Notes under the pieces: model-generated | Told to the model about the DNA's origin: nothing | The model's input: only the letters and a program-made list of their open reading frames with translations | Database searches by the model: none | Shown: one piece after another, positions 24,919-34,691 of the stretch | Numbering within the stretch: the stretch's first letter is position 1 | Layout of the letters: each line of letters starts with the position of its first letter | Made by a program: the position numbers and the translations under genes | Source of the DNA: Gammaproteobacteria bacterium | GTDB taxonomy: Bacteria; Pseudomonadota; Gammaproteobacteria; GCA-001735895 | NCBI GenBank assembly: GCA_030066085.1 | Contig: JASJCI010000024.1 | Location: 1-64,000 of the forward strand | Direction: 5' to 3' | DNA length: 64,000 nucleotides

Positions 24919-25578
24919 CTAGTCGCGCAGGTACCAGCGGTCGTGAAAAGTTGCGACCCAGCGCGGGCGGTAGGCGACTACCAGTGCGAGCGTACCGCCG
25001 TTGATGAAACCCTCGCCAAACATCAGCAACGGCAGGATCATGATGAATTCGACCAGGTTGCGCGCGGGCTGCACGCCGGCCAGGTGCTGCAGTCCGGCGG
25101 AAGCCAGGCCCACCAGCAGCACCGACAGGGCGCCGACAAGGAAGGCGTTGACCAGTACGTAAATGAAGTAGTTGTGCGGCAGGTGGCGTTGGGAAAAGTA
25201 GAGCGCCACGCGCGTGAACAGGATCGGCAGCGCACCCATCAGCACCGTGTTGACGCCGAAGGCAGCCCAGCCGTAACCACCTTGCCAGGTCGATACCGCG
25301 ACGATCAGGCTCGCCGCCAGCAGCGCGAACTGCCATTCGAACATCAGGCACAGCAGGGTCATGCCGAGCAGGTGCAGGTCGAGACCCTCGCGGATACCGC
25401 CGCGCATGACCCACAGCAGGCACAGGACGACCACGGCGCCGAGAAAAACGTGCTGTGCCTCGCTGTCGCGAATTTTCGCCCAGGGGGCGGTTACCAGTGC
25501 CGGCACGAACAGCAGCATCCACAGGATGCCGCCTGCCCAGAGCACTGCGGTTGGTAACAGATCGGCGGGTATATCCAT
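24919..25578 (-). CDS. CbiM-like energy-coupling-factor permease (COG3235 type)
   Basis: A 219-residue membrane protein with six to seven hydrophobic segments. LDLHLLGMTLLCLMFEWQFAL and NYFIYVLVNAFLVGALSVLL match the stand-alone CbiM-like family found in Proteobacteria. CbiM proteins are substrate-binding components of cobalt or nickel ECF transporters, but no ATPase or CbiQ partner is encoded here. It converges on the secreted-protein gene with a 6-nt gap. Metal import is a family-based guess. Confidence 0.65.
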   Translation of the reverse strand: MDIPADLLPTAVLWAGGILWMLLFVPALVTAPWAKIRDSEAQHVFLGAVVVLCLLWVMRGGIREGLDLHLLGMTLLCLMFEWQFALLAASLIVAVSTWQGGYGWAAFGVNTVLMGALPILFTRVALYFSQRHLPHNYFIYVLVNAFLVGALSVLLVGLASAGLQHLAGVQPARNLVEFIMILPLLMFGEGFINGGTLALVVAYRPRWVATFHDRWYLRD

Positions 25579-25696
25579 GTGTCAGTCGCTGGCCGCGAAT
25601 TACGGGCCGGTCATCGGCCGGGGCGGCTCATGATAAGCCTTTACGCGGCATGACGGAATCCGGATGTACGAGCGGAGCGGGCAGTGCTGTTCCGCT

Positions 25697-26260
25697 TCAG
25701 CCGAGGAATGCGTCGTCCGAGGCGAGGTAGTCGAGTTCGGCCCGCGTACTCTCGCGTCCGAGGATCGCGTTGCGGTGCGGAAAACGGCCGAACCGCGCGA
25801 TGATATCGCGATGCTGTCGTGCTCCCTTGCGCCAGTCCTCGAGACCCGGTCGTTCAAATAGCTCGACAGCAAACTCCTGCTCTGCCAGCGACTCGCTGTG
25901 ATGCCAGGGCAGATAGAGAAAGGCTTGCCTGTCGGCCGCAAGGCAGCGGTCGAAACCGCGTTCCAGCGCAAACCTGCTGACGTCGCGGGCCTGTGTCTCG
26001 GTGCTGAAAGCCAGCGCCTGGCCGCGGTACATGTTGAGCGGGAACTGGTCGAGCACGATGACCAGGGCGAGGCAGCCCGCGGCGTCGTCCTGCCAGCGCG
26101 CGAGACGACCGGCGCGCGCGTCCTCCCAGGTCGAGCCGAATTCGCGCTCGATGGTGCGATCGAAAGCCGCGGTCGAATCGAACCAGAGCAGCTCGGTGCC
26201 GGGCGCGAACCAGAAATCGAGCACCCGGGCGGCGGTGGCAAGCGTCATGACTGTAAACAC
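25697..26260 (-). CDS. DUF924-family protein
   Basis: A 187-residue protein. ARVLDFWFAPG near the N terminus, LIVLDQFPLNMYRGQALAF-like text in the middle (seen as VIVLDQFPLNMYRGQAL) and FLYLPWHHSESLAEQE are family signatures. The fold is a helical repeat of unknown biochemical role. It is common next to unrelated genes, and nothing here adds to its function. A 118-nt gap without features separates it from the CbiM-like gene. Confidence 0.8.
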   Translation of the reverse strand: MFTVMTLATAARVLDFWFAPGTELLWFDSTAAFDRTIEREFGSTWEDARAGRLARWQDDAAGCLALVIVLDQFPLNMYRGQALAFSTETQARDVSRFALERGFDRCLAADRQAFLYLPWHHSESLAEQEFAVELFERPGLEDWRKGARQHRDIIARFGRFPHRNAILGRESTRAELDYLASDDAFLG

Positions 26261-26291
26261 GCGCCCGGCGCAGCGCGCCGCCGGCGCGGAA

Positions 26292-26320
26292 TTGGACGGT
26301 AGGTCGACATCCGGTTATTT
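26292..26320 (+). promoter_or_regulatory. Candidate promoter of the MFS gene at 26353
   Basis: TTGGAC (26292-26297), a 17-nt spacer and TTATTT (26315-26320). The hexamers are moderate. The region is more AT-rich than its surroundings. Confidence 0.3.
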
Positions 26321-26352
26321 TATCGTAGATTCCCCGGCTACCCGGAACGCGC

Positions 26353-27555
26353 TTGAAAGACCGCCCGATTCTGCTGCTTGCGATCGCGCAGACCCTGATC
26401 TGGGCCTGTATCTACTACAGTTTCCCGGGCCTGCTGCTGCACTGGGAAGCATCCCTGGGCTGGAGTCGCGCGGAGCTGACCGCGGCGATCACGCTGGCGG
26501 TGTTGGTTTCGGCCTTCGCGTCGCCGCTCTACGGTCGGCTGATCGACGCCGGCCAGGGCGCGCGCATGATGGCCGGCGCGGCGGCGCTCGGCGGTGTTTG
26601 CATGATCGGCCTGGGCCAGGTCACCGCGCTGTGGCAGTTTTACCTGTGCTGGGGGCTGATCGGCCTGTGCATGGCGGGCGCCCTGTACGAACCCTGTTTT
26701 GCGCTGATCACGCGGGCGCGCGGTGCCGGCGCCAAGCGCGCGATCGTGTTCGTGACCCTCGTGGCGGGTTTCGCCGGTACGCTCAGTTTCCCGCTGGCGC
26801 ACGCGCTTGCCGGCAGCTTCGGCTGGCGCACCGCGGCGGCGGTTTTCGGCGGCATCGCAATCGTCGTGGTTGCGCCGATCATGTGGGCCGGTGCCAGTGC
26901 GGTCGAGCGTGAAGGCGCGACACGCCATGCGCCCGCCAGTCACGCCGGGCCGAGTCGACACCAGCACCTGCGTTCACCGGTGTTCTGGTGTCTCGCGTTC
27001 GGCTTCGGCCTGGTTGCGATTACGCATGGCGTAACCCTGCATCACCTGCTGCCGATCCTGGCCGAGCGGGAAGTGCATCCCGACGTTGCGGTCATCGCGA
27101 TTTCGTTCATCGGTCCGATGCAGGTTGCCGGCCGGCTGGCGATGATGGCGGCCGAACGCCATGTATCGACCCACGCCATCACGATTGCCTGCTTCGCGCT
27201 GATGGCGAGCGCAATCCTGCTGCTGATCGGCGCCGGGCTGACGCCGACGCTGCTGATCGGGTTCGTGATCCTGTTCGGCGGCGCCTACGGGGTCGTCAGC
27301 ATCATCCGGCCAGTGATCGCGCGCGACTTGCTCGGCGAGGCCAGTTTCGGCGCCAAGTCGGGCGCGCTGGCGCTGATTTATCTCGTCGGCTCGGCCTCGG
27401 CACCCTATCTCGGGTCGCTGGTATGGTCGCGCGGTGGTTACCAGCTGTTATTGCCGGGTTTGATCGGCCTGGCGGCCGCGGGACTCGTGCTGTATCTGTA
27501 TGCGCAACAAAAAGTTGCGCACAATCAACAGCTGCCGCCTGAATCGTCGGAGTAA
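26353..27555 (+). CDS. MFS transporter
   Basis: A 400-residue protein with twelve hydrophobic segments. Helix 2-3 loop text SPLYGRLIDAGQGARMM and the wide central loop (~residues 185-205, His/Arg rich) separate two six-helix halves. It appears to start with TTG (26353); no better start fits the first helix. Family members of this type often carry organic acids or drugs, but substrate assignment is not possible. It is followed by kbl after 38 nt, so it may move threonine or glycine-related compounds. Confidence 0.8.
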   Translation: MKDRPILLLAIAQTLIWACIYYSFPGLLLHWEASLGWSRAELTAAITLAVLVSAFASPLYGRLIDAGQGARMMAGAAALGGVCMIGLGQVTALWQFYLCWGLIGLCMAGALYEPCFALITRARGAGAKRAIVFVTLVAGFAGTLSFPLAHALAGSFGWRTAAAVFGGIAIVVVAPIMWAGASAVEREGATRHAPASHAGPSRHQHLRSPVFWCLAFGFGLVAITHGVTLHHLLPILAEREVHPDVAVIAISFIGPMQVAGRLAMMAAERHVSTHAITIACFALMASAILLLIGAGLTPTLLIGFVILFGGAYGVVSIIRPVIARDLLGEASFGAKSGALALIYLVGSASAPYLGSLVWSRGGYQLLLPGLIGLAAAGLVLYLYAQQKVAHNQQLPPESSE

Positions 27556-27593
27556 TTCGGCTATATTGGTGCCCCTGAAGCGAGGGCTCGGCC

Positions 27594-28790
27594 ATGTCAA
27601 AGCAAATCTTCGATCACCTCGAATCCGTGCTCGACGAAATCCGCGAGCAGGGACTGTACAAGCAGGAACGACCGCTCGAATCGCCGCAGGGTGCCAGCGT
27701 GCATGCGCAGGCCTGGGACGACGACCTGGTCAATCTCTGCGCCAACAATTACCTCGGTCTCGCCAATCACCCGCAAATGGTCGCCGCCGCGCACGCGGGC
27801 CTCGACAGCCACGGCTTCGGCATGGCGTCGGTGCGCTTCATCTGCGGCACGCAGGATATCCACAAGCAGCTCGAGCGACGCGTTGCCGATTTCGTACGCA
27901 TGGACGACGCGATCCTGTTTTCGTCCTGTTTCGACGCTAACGGCGGCGTGTTCGAGGTGTTACTCGGCGAGCAGGATGCGGTCATATCCGATGCGCTGAA
28001 CCACGCGTCGATCATCGACGGCATCCGCCTGTGCAAGGCGCGGCGCTACCGCTACGCCAATAACGACATGGCCGACCTCGAGACCAAGCTGCGCGAAGCC
28101 GCCGACGCACGCTTCCGCCTGGTCGTCACCGACGGCGTGTTTTCGATGGATGGCACCTATGCCAACCTGCCGGCAATTTGCGACCTGGCCGACGCCCATG
28201 ACGCTATCGTGCTGGTCGACGACAGTCACGCGATCGGATTCATCGGCGAGCGCGGCGCCGGTACCCCCGAGGCAAAGGGGGTCGAAGGACGTGTGCACCT
28301 GACTACCGGTACCTTCGGCAAGGCGCTGGGCGGCGCCAGCGGCGGTTATGTCACCGGCCCGCAAGCGGTCATCGACCTGCTGCGTCAACGCGCGCGGCCG
28401 TACCTGTTTTCCAACAGCCTGGCGCCGAGTATCGTCAACGCGACGCTGTGCGCGCTGGACCTGATCGAGCAGAGTGGTGACCTGCGGCGCCGGCTCGCCG
28501 ACAACACGGCTTACTTTCGCCGGCGCATGACCGCGGCCGGCTTCGACATCATCCCGGGCGAACACCCGATCGCACCGGTCATGACCGGTGATGCGCGGCT
28601 TGCGCAGCAGCTCGCGGGCGGGTTGATGGAGCACGGTATTTACGTCACCGCGTTTTCGTTTCCGGTGGTGCCGCGCGGGCAGGCGCGGGTACGTACGCAG
28701 ATGAGCGCGGCCCACAGTCGCGCACAGCTCGATCGCGCGATCGAAGCCTTCGTCGCGGTCGGCGCGGAAATCGGTTTGATCCCGGGATAA
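27594..28790 (+). CDS. kbl: Glycine C-acetyltransferase (2-amino-3-ketobutyrate CoA ligase)
   Basis: A 398-residue PLP enzyme of the alpha-oxoamine synthase family. [38 protein letters not shown] and the PLP-lysine motif [17 protein letters not shown] are diagnostic, and the length matches E. coli Kbl. It cleaves 2-amino-3-oxobutyrate with CoA to glycine and acetyl-CoA. It sits 17 nt upstream of tdh, as in other Gammaproteobacteria. Confidence 0.95.
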   Translation: MSKQIFDHLESVLDEIREQGLYKQERPLESPQGASVHAQAWDDDLVNLCANNYLGLANHPQMVAAAHAGLDSHGFGMASVRFICGTQDIHKQLERRVADFVRMDDAILFSSCFDANGGVFEVLLGEQDAVISDALNHASIIDGIRLCKARRYRYANNDMADLETKLREAADARFRLVVTDGVFSMDGTYANLPAICDLADAHDAIVLVDDSHAIGFIGERGAGTPEAKGVEGRVHLTTGTFGKALGGASGGYVTGPQAVIDLLRQRARPYLFSNSLAPSIVNATLCALDLIEQSGDLRRRLADNTAYFRRRMTAAGFDIIPGEHPIAPVMTGDARLAQQLAGGLMEHGIYVTAFSFPVVPRGQARVRTQMSAAHSRAQLDRAIEAFVAVGAEIGLIPG

Positions 28791-28807
28791 CTTCGGGGAG
28801 GAAAATC

Positions 28808-29830
28808 ATGAAAGCACTGGTCAAGGCTTACGACAAACCCGGACTCTGGCTGCAGGAAGTGGACAAGCCCCTGCCCGGGCCCGAAGACGTGCTGATCAGG
28901 ATCAACGAGGTCGCGATCTGCGGCACCGACCTGCACATCTATAACTGGGACCAGTGGGCACAGGCCCACGTGCCGGTACCCATGACGGTGGGTCACGAGT
29001 ATATCGGCGTGATCGAGGAAATCGGTGAACTCGTGCACTCGGTCAAGGTCGGCGACCGGGTCTCCGGCGAGGGTCATATCATGTGCGGCGAGTGCCGCAA
29101 CTGCCGCGCCGGTCGCGGCCACCTGTGCCGGGATACGCGCGGTGTCGGCGTCAATCGCCCCGGCGCGTTTGCCGAGTATGTCTGCATACCGGCGGCCAAC
29201 GCCTACAAGATCCCGGCCGAGATCAGCGACGATATTGCGTCGATTCTCGATCCGCTCGGTAACGCCGTGCATACCGCGCTGTCCTTCGACCTGGTGGGTG
29301 AAGACGTGCTGATCACCGGCGCCGGCCCCATCGGCCTGATGGCGACCGCGGTGGCCCGCCACGTCGGCGCGCGTCATGTCGTGATTACCGATGTTAACGA
29401 AAAGCGACTGGCAATGGCTTCCCAGTTCGGTGCGAGCCGCACGGCTCTGGCCGGCCGCGAAGACCTGCACGACGTCATGGACGAACTCGGCATGCTCGAG
29501 GGATTCGACGTCGGTCTCGAAATGTCGGGCAATCAGAACGCGCTGCACGACCTGATCGATATCATTAACCACGGCGGCAAGATCGCCTTGCTCGGTATTT
29601 ACCCGAGCAACCCGACGGTCAACCTCAACCAGGCGATTTTCAAGGGGCTCTCGCTGAAGGGTATCTACGGGCGCGAAATGTTCGAAACCTGGCACAAGAT
29701 GGTCGCGATGCTCGGCTCCGGGCTCGACGTCAGCCCGGTGATCACCGATCACATCGCGTTCGAGGACTTCGAAACCGGATTCGATAAACTCAATGCCGGC
29801 CAGGCCTGCAAGGTCGTGATGCGGCTGTAA
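28808..29830 (+). CDS. tdh: L-threonine 3-dehydrogenase
   Basis: A 340-residue zinc-dependent medium-chain dehydrogenase. The catalytic Cys is in [13 protein letters not shown], the structural zinc Cys cluster in [15 protein letters not shown], and NAD binding in [17 protein letters not shown]. It oxidises L-threonine to 2-amino-3-oxobutyrate with NAD+. A strong Shine-Dalgarno (GGGGAGG) precedes the ATG. With kbl it forms the threonine-to-glycine plus acetyl-CoA pathway. Confidence 0.95.
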   Translation: MKALVKAYDKPGLWLQEVDKPLPGPEDVLIRINEVAICGTDLHIYNWDQWAQAHVPVPMTVGHEYIGVIEEIGELVHSVKVGDRVSGEGHIMCGECRNCRAGRGHLCRDTRGVGVNRPGAFAEYVCIPAANAYKIPAEISDDIASILDPLGNAVHTALSFDLVGEDVLITGAGPIGLMATAVARHVGARHVVITDVNEKRLAMASQFGASRTALAGREDLHDVMDELGMLEGFDVGLEMSGNQNALHDLIDIINHGGKIALLGIYPSNPTVNLNQAIFKGLSLKGIYGREMFETWHKMVAMLGSGLDVSPVITDHIAFEDFETGFDKLNAGQACKVVMRL

Positions 29831-29845
29831 CGCGCTGCAACCGGT

Positions 29846-30901
29846 TTAGACGGGGCCGCCGGCGAGCTGGTAGATCCAGCCGGTCAGCATCGCGCCGGCC
29901 AGTCCAAGCAGCAGGTAGAGCACGAACACCGGTTTCCTGACCAGTGCCCAGACCGCGATCGCGGCTGGAATCGACGATACCGCGCCGGCGGTGATGAACG
30001 CCATCGCCGCGCCCGGGGTCATGCCGATTTCGATCAGCCCCGAGACCAGCGGGATCGCGGCGTAACCGTTGAGATAGGAAGGTGCGCCGACGACCGCGGC
30101 CAGCGGGATTGCAAACGGATTGTCGGCGCCGACGTAAGCCGCGATCCAGTCCGATGAAACATACGCGATCATCAGCGATTCGAGGAAAAAAGCGAGCGTG
30201 AGCCATTTGCCGAGGAAGGTACCGATGGCGAGCGCTTCGGCCCGGAATGCCTCGATGCGCGCGGGTTCTTGCCAGAAGCGCCAGTTGACCTGCGGCCTGG
30301 CGCCACCGCACTGCGAGTCGCAGCAGCCGATCACTTCCGCGCGCAACGGGTCGGCGAGACCGCCCGAGCGCTGAATCGCGAGCACCGCCAGGCCCGCCAG
30401 CAGACCCATTGCCATGGCCGCCAGCGTCTTGGCCAGCGCGAAGTGGAAACCGATACCGGCCGCGGTCAGCACGAACATCTCCGGATCCATGATCGGCGAA
30501 GCGATCCAGAAGGCCATTACCGGTGCCAGCGGCACGCCGGCGCCGAGCAGCGCCGCGATCAGTGGAATTACGCCGCAGGAGCAGAAGGGCGACATCGCGC
30601 CGACAATGGCTGCCAGCACCGTGGCCCTGACCGGGCTGCCGCTGAAGGCCTTCGCAACCAGGCTATCGGCGCTGGTGGCCCTGGCCAGCGCGGCAATGCC
30701 GATCGCCAGCGCAAAAAACGGCAGCATCTCCCACAGCGAAGCGGCGGTGAACAGCAGGCTGCGCGACAGTTGAGGCAGGTCGAGCAGCGCCAGTGCCGCG
30801 AGCATCGCGAGCATCGCCAGCAACACCGAATCGGTCAACAGCCTGCGGGCGCCGCGGCTGACCGCGCTGGAGTAGGAGAGGGTGTTGGTCGCTGTATCCA
30901 T
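29846..30901 (-). CDS. SO_0444/ArsP-like permease, metal(loid) efflux
   Basis: A 351-residue permease (COG0701 type) with about eight hydrophobic segments. The family motif SPFCSCGVIPLIAALLGAG is clear, as is FWIASPIMDPEMFVL. A Cys-rich cytoplasmic loop (GCCDSQCGGA) between the halves could bind metal. Relatives move copper, zinc or organoarsenicals outward. It lies 35 nt downstream of an ArsR-family gene on the same strand, with an operator-like palindrome in the gap. Confidence 0.82.
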   Translation of the reverse strand: MDTATNTLSYSSAVSRGARRLLTDSVLLAMLAMLAALALLDLPQLSRSLLFTAASLWEMLPFFALAIGIAALARATSADSLVAKAFSGSPVRATVLAAIVGAMSPFCSCGVIPLIAALLGAGVPLAPVMAFWIASPIMDPEMFVLTAAGIGFHFALAKTLAAMAMGLLAGLAVLAIQRSGGLADPLRAEVIGCCDSQCGGARPQVNWRFWQEPARIEAFRAEALAIGTFLGKWLTLAFFLESLMIAYVSSDWIAAYVGADNPFAIPLAAVVGAPSYLNGYAAIPLVSGLIEIGMTPGAAMAFITAGAVSSIPAAIAVWALVRKPVFVLYLLLGLAGAMLTGWIYQLAGGPV

Positions 30902-30903
30902 AT

Positions 30904-30920
30904 TTCTAGAATATTCGAAT
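30904..30920. promoter_or_regulatory. Overlapping palindromes before the permease, candidate ArsR operator
   Basis: TTCTAGAA (30904-30911), GAATATTC (30909-30916) and ATTCGAAT (30913-30920) overlap in the 35-nt gap between arsR and the permease. The core TATTTCTAGAA matches the palindrome upstream of arsR (31283-31300), so one repressor could read both. Confidence 0.55.
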
Positions 30921-30936
30921 TATTGACTGTAGAAAA

Positions 30937-31245
30937 TCACGCGGCGTGCTCGCCTGCATCCTCGTCAGCGCAACATTCCTCGGTCAGGAAATCGACCAGT
31001 TCGCGCAGTACCCGGTACTCCATGCGGCAGAGCAACGTGGCCTGCTGACGATCCTGGCGAATGACGCCGGCCGATTTGAGGTGGCCGATATGATGCGTCA
31101 GCGTCGAGCCCGGTATGTCCAGTTGCCGCTGGAGCGCGCCTACCGGCAAGCCCTCGTCACCGGCCCGCACCAGCAGGCGCACGATGCGCAGGCGGGTCGG
31201 GTTACCGATCTTGGCAAGGATGTTGGCGGCTTTGTCCAGGTTCAT
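30937..31245 (-). CDS. ArsR/SmtB-family transcriptional regulator
   Basis: A 102-residue winged-helix repressor. KIGNPTRLRIVRLLVRAG is the ArsR N-terminal pattern, and LDIPGSTLTHHIGHLKSAGVI is the recognition helix region with the usual metal-sensing His/Cys neighbourhood. The C terminus ECCADEDAGEHAA holds two Cys and a His that may bind metal. The start at 31245 (MNLDKAAN) is used because the upstream in-frame codons include no good ribosome site. Predicted job: derepress itself and the permease when metal is bound. Confidence 0.85.
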   Translation of the reverse strand: MNLDKAANILAKIGNPTRLRIVRLLVRAGDEGLPVGALQRQLDIPGSTLTHHIGHLKSAGVIRQDRQQATLLCRMEYRVLRELVDFLTEECCADEDAGEHAA

Positions 31246-31282
31246 GCAGGCAATGATAGGTGCCTGGTGCGAGCAAGTCAAC

Positions 31283-31300
31283 TATATTTCTAGAAATATA
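31283..31300. promoter_or_regulatory. 18-bp palindrome upstream of arsR, candidate operator
   Basis: TATATTTCTAGAAATATA is a perfect 18-bp palindrome starting 38 nt upstream of the ArsR ATG. It matches the ATAT-rich operators known for the family. Confidence 0.65.
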
Positions 31301-31438
31301 GAAATAAGTGCGTCGGAACCCAAAAGTTGCTCAAGCGGGTTACCGCCCGGACCAAGGCTCCTCGATTCGGTCGCGGTATCGAAACCTGGCGAGGGCACCA
31401 TGCCCGGGTTGCTGACGACGCGCCAACCGCCTGGTTGC

Positions 31439-32752
31439 TCAGGCCGGCAGGTCGAGCGTCGCGATGAAGTCGCTGAACATAGCGGGTGACGATTCGGACG
31501 CGGGCAGTGCGAGCACCGCGTCGCACACACGGGCAGCGTCGTCTGCGCCGAGACCGGCAAACGCCAGCAGACCCTCGGCCTTGGCCCGCATTTCCGCCGC
31601 CGACAGTGCCAGCTCGGGATCACCCCGGCAGTCGCGGCGCGATACCTTGAGCGACTGGCCGGAGACGGTTTCCACGCGCACCTCCGCACCCCAGGCATCG
31701 GGGTAACTTGAGCGGTAGGGTTCGACCACCTCGACCCGGGTCCGCGCGCACAGGTCGGCGGTGTGCGTCCGCGCCGTGTCATCGAACGATCCGAGTCCGA
31801 CCGCGCCGTCGAGCAGGGCGACGGCGGCGCAGTGGTAGAGGGAAAACTTGGCCTCGTATTCGCTGCGCGGAGCCGGGTTGTCGCAGACATCGAGCGCGGC
31901 CTGGTAGGTGCGAATCTCGATCGACTGGACTGGCTCGCCCGCCAGCAGGCCATGCAGTTCCAGCGCGCAGTCGATTATCGGGTGGGTATGGCGGCATGAC
32001 GGCCAGGGCTTGATCGAAGTCAGTCGCAGTTGCCACGGCGCGGCGGCGTCCGCCAGCAGGTTGTCCGCTACCGGGTCGTCGCACATGGCAGCGAAGAAAC
32101 CGCGTTTTCCTTCCAGTATCTCGGGCGGCCCGGTAAAACCCTCGGCGGCGAGTTCGGCCGCGATCAGCCCCGACTCCGCCGCGCGCCCGGCGTGCAGGTG
32201 TTTGCTCATTGCACCGCTCTGCATGAATTCCCAGAAACCGCTTGCCTGGGTGCCGGCATTGCCGAGGGCGTCGCGCGTACTGCTGTCGTTCAGCTGCAGC
32301 AGGCAGGCGGCGGCCATGGCGGAACCGAACGGGCCACAGGTCGCGGTGTTGTGCCAGACGCGGTAGTGTGCCGGGCCGACCGCCGCGCCCACGCGGCACA
32401 TGGCCTCGAAACCCTGCAGGATCGCGTGCAGCAGCTGCGCGGGACTTGCCCCCAGTCGCTGGCCCAGCGCCAGCGTTGCCGGCACCACCACGCAGCCCGG
32501 ATGCGTGACCGACTTGCGATGCAGGTCGTCGGTCTCGGTTATGTGGGTCAGCGCGCCCATCAGGAAAGCGTCGCGACGGTCGTCACGCGGCGCCTTTGCG
32601 GACCAGTTGCGCAGTATTTTGCCGACCGGGGTGGCGCTGCCGGCGTAGGCGCAGGCGATCGCGTCGAGGGTGAACAGCGCAGCCTGCGTGAGGTCGTCGT
32701 CGGCGACCGGCTTGGCGCGGATCTGCGCGATCAGGTCAGCGGTCAGGCTCAT
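31439..32752 (-). CDS. MmgE/PrpD-family protein
   Basis: A 437-residue member of the 2-methylcitrate dehydratase-like family. DAIACAYAGSATPVGKILRNW near the N terminus, RCHTHPIIDCA-type text (seen as WPSCRHTHPIIDCALEL) and the C-terminal DALRA-like region fit. Members include methylcitrate and aconitate-type dehydratases and cis-aconitate decarboxylase. No propionate-cycle partners are nearby, so the substrate is open. A ~137-nt region without genes separates it from the ArsR control region. Confidence 0.78.
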   Translation of the reverse strand: MSLTADLIAQIRAKPVADDDLTQAALFTLDAIACAYAGSATPVGKILRNWSAKAPRDDRRDAFLMGALTHITETDDLHRKSVTHPGCVVVPATLALGQRLGASPAQLLHAILQGFEAMCRVGAAVGPAHYRVWHNTATCGPFGSAMAAACLLQLNDSSTRDALGNAGTQASGFWEFMQSGAMSKHLHAGRAAESGLIAAELAAEGFTGPPEILEGKRGFFAAMCDDPVADNLLADAAAPWQLRLTSIKPWPSCRHTHPIIDCALELHGLLAGEPVQSIEIRTYQAALDVCDNPAPRSEYEAKFSLYHCAAVALLDGAVGLGSFDDTARTHTADLCARTRVEVVEPYRSSYPDAWGAEVRVETVSGQSLKVSRRDCRGDPELALSAAEMRAKAEGLLAFAGLGADDAARVCDAVLALPASESSPAMFSDFIATLDLPA

Positions 32753-32963
32753 GGCTGCGCGGCTCGCCGCGCCCCGGCCCGGTATGGCTTACTCGCTCGA
32801 ATCGCGCGCGCGGGCAGACAAGGGTGATAAACGCCCGCAACCGGTGGTCGGGCCGATGTATGCGCGCGAACGCGTATTCTTGCGGTATGGATCATGCGGC
32901 AGGCTCGGGTCTCTCGCTCGGGGCGGGGATATTCTACGGCATTCTGGGTGACCGACAAGCGGC
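32753..32963. other. Non-coding gap
   Basis: About 210 nt between the end of the K+ channel gene and the start of the MmgE/PrpD gene. I see no promoter-quality match, repeat or protein in it. It should contain the MmgE/PrpD promoter on the minus strand. Confidence 0.35.
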
Positions 32964-34682
32964 TCAGCCCGTGCTTGCGGCCCGTTGCTGCAGCCAGCGA
33001 AACACGTGACCGCGCGGCTGGTCGATACCGGTGACCAGGTAATCGAGCGTGTAGACGTTGTTGGCGCTGGCGCTCAGCAGGGTCTCGCTGCGCTCGGTGC
33101 CGCAGAACAGGATATCGTCGCCTTCGACCAGCAGCAGGTCGTCCCCGGGCAGCATCACCAGCTGGTCGGCGCGCATGATCGAAAATGCGATACAGGGCAG
33201 GCTGGCGTCGCGCTGGTGCGGGTCACGCCGGATTTCGCCGAGGCGCAGTGGCAGGTCCGCGGCGAGACGTTCGCAGACCGCGCCGGCACTGTTCTCCTCG
33301 ATCCGCAGATGCCACAGGTGCGGCGCCTGCTCGCCGATGTTGCGCCGCAGGCGCTCGACCGTCTGCGCGCAAATGTCTTCACCGCGCTCGCGCAGGTACT
33401 CGATGAAGAGCTGCACCTGCGGCGAGATCAGGTGCTTGAGCACGCGCCGCGCGATGGTCAGGCTCGATTGCAGCACCAGCTTGGCGTCGACCGCGTCGAA
33501 AGCGAGCTGGTTTTCATGCCGGTTCTGGCGCACGATGGTGAAGACATCCGGCTTGATCGCGGCGACGCTGGTCAGGATGCCGAGGTTGACGTGGTCGTCG
33601 TCGGTGCCGGCAACCACGCCGACCGCGTGCTCGAGCCCGGCCTCGCGCAGCGATTCGGGATTGGCATGCGCGCGGATCACGCGCGCGGCGCCCTCGATAT
33701 CCTCGGCGCGCGGGTCGATCACCACCGGGCTGATGCCGTTGTCGACGAAGTGGCGATACAGCCAGCGTCCCATGCGGCCGTAGCCGCAGATGATCCAGTC
33801 GCCGGTGGGCACCTCGATCGGATCCCCGAGCCGAACCCCGGGCGCGCGCACCAGGCTGGCATTCAGGTTGTGCAGCCGCGGTGACTGGATCGCCATCGAC
33901 AGCAGCTGGGCAAAGATTTCGAAAGGGTTGATGATCGTGATGTTGCCGAGCGATTCGAGATGGTGGATGTGGCGCGGCGACGACGCGCGGCAAAGAATGC
34001 GGACCCCCGGGTTCAGCAGGCGCGCCATGACCGCGATGCGGGTGTTGATATCGTCCTTCGACGTCAGGATCACTATACCCTGGCAATTCGGCATGCGGAT
34101 GCCGGCATCCACCAGGTGCCTGGGGACGGTCGGATCCGCGCACAGGCCCGGCATCGAAACGCGGTAGTCGCGCAGGCGCAACGCCTTGATGCGATCCGGG
34201 TCGGTGTCGATGATGACACCGCGCAGCCAGTGATCGGACAGGCCGCGCGCGAGCAGGCTGCCGGTATCGCCGAAGCCGCAGATGATGAAAAACGGATCCC
34301 TGAGCTGACGTACCGAGCGCGCGAAGCGGTGTTCGTTGAGTGCCAGCAGGAAATGGGGATTCTGCATCAGGCGGAATATCGAACCGATCGCGTACAGCCA
34401 CGCGATTACGCCCATGTAGATACACAGGATTGCCCACAGCCGCTGCGCGTCGGTAAAGTCGTGCGGTATTTCGCCGAAGCCGGTGGTGGTAGCGGTGAAG
34501 GTGAAGAAATAGAACGCGTGAAACAGGCTCATGTACGCGACGTTGCCGTCGGCATCCTGTCCCGGGATCAGCGCCATGCCGGTAATGCCGATGGCGTAGA
34601 CGATGATCAGCACGAACACCGGGCTGCGCATGTAGCGCAGGATGACCATCGAAACGCGATCGAGATCGGAGACGGTAGCCAT
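32964..34682 (-). CDS. K+ channel-like protein with two RCK (TrkA-N) domains
   Basis: A 572-residue protein. Two hydrophobic helices (~20-40 and ~82-104) flank a pore loop with the filter-like TFTATTTGFGEIP (~residues 61-73), a variant of TVGYGD. Two Rossmann RCK domains follow, starting at FFIICGFGDTGSLLARGL (~132) and DWIICGYGRMGRWLYRHF (~298). A C-terminal RCK-C-like segment comes last. It should conduct potassium (or another cation) under control of nucleotides or Ca2+. It is coupled to a small membrane protein gene 9 nt upstream. Confidence 0.8.
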   Translation of the reverse strand: MATVSDLDRVSMVILRYMRSPVFVLIIVYAIGITGMALIPGQDADGNVAYMSLFHAFYFFTFTATTTGFGEIPHDFTDAQRLWAILCIYMGVIAWLYAIGSIFRLMQNPHFLLALNEHRFARSVRQLRDPFFIICGFGDTGSLLARGLSDHWLRGVIIDTDPDRIKALRLRDYRVSMPGLCADPTVPRHLVDAGIRMPNCQGIVILTSKDDINTRIAVMARLLNPGVRILCRASSPRHIHHLESLGNITIINPFEIFAQLLSMAIQSPRLHNLNASLVRAPGVRLGDPIEVPTGDWIICGYGRMGRWLYRHFVDNGISPVVIDPRAEDIEGAARVIRAHANPESLREAGLEHAVGVVAGTDDDHVNLGILTSVAAIKPDVFTIVRQNRHENQLAFDAVDAKLVLQSSLTIARRVLKHLISPQVQLFIEYLRERGEDICAQTVERLRRNIGEQAPHLWHLRIEENSAGAVCERLAADLPLRLGEIRRDPHQRDASLPCIAFSIMRADQLVMLPGDDLLLVEGDDILFCGTERSETLLSASANNVYTLDYLVTGIDQPRGHVFRWLQQRAASTG

Positions 34683-34691
34683 GGCCGGCGG

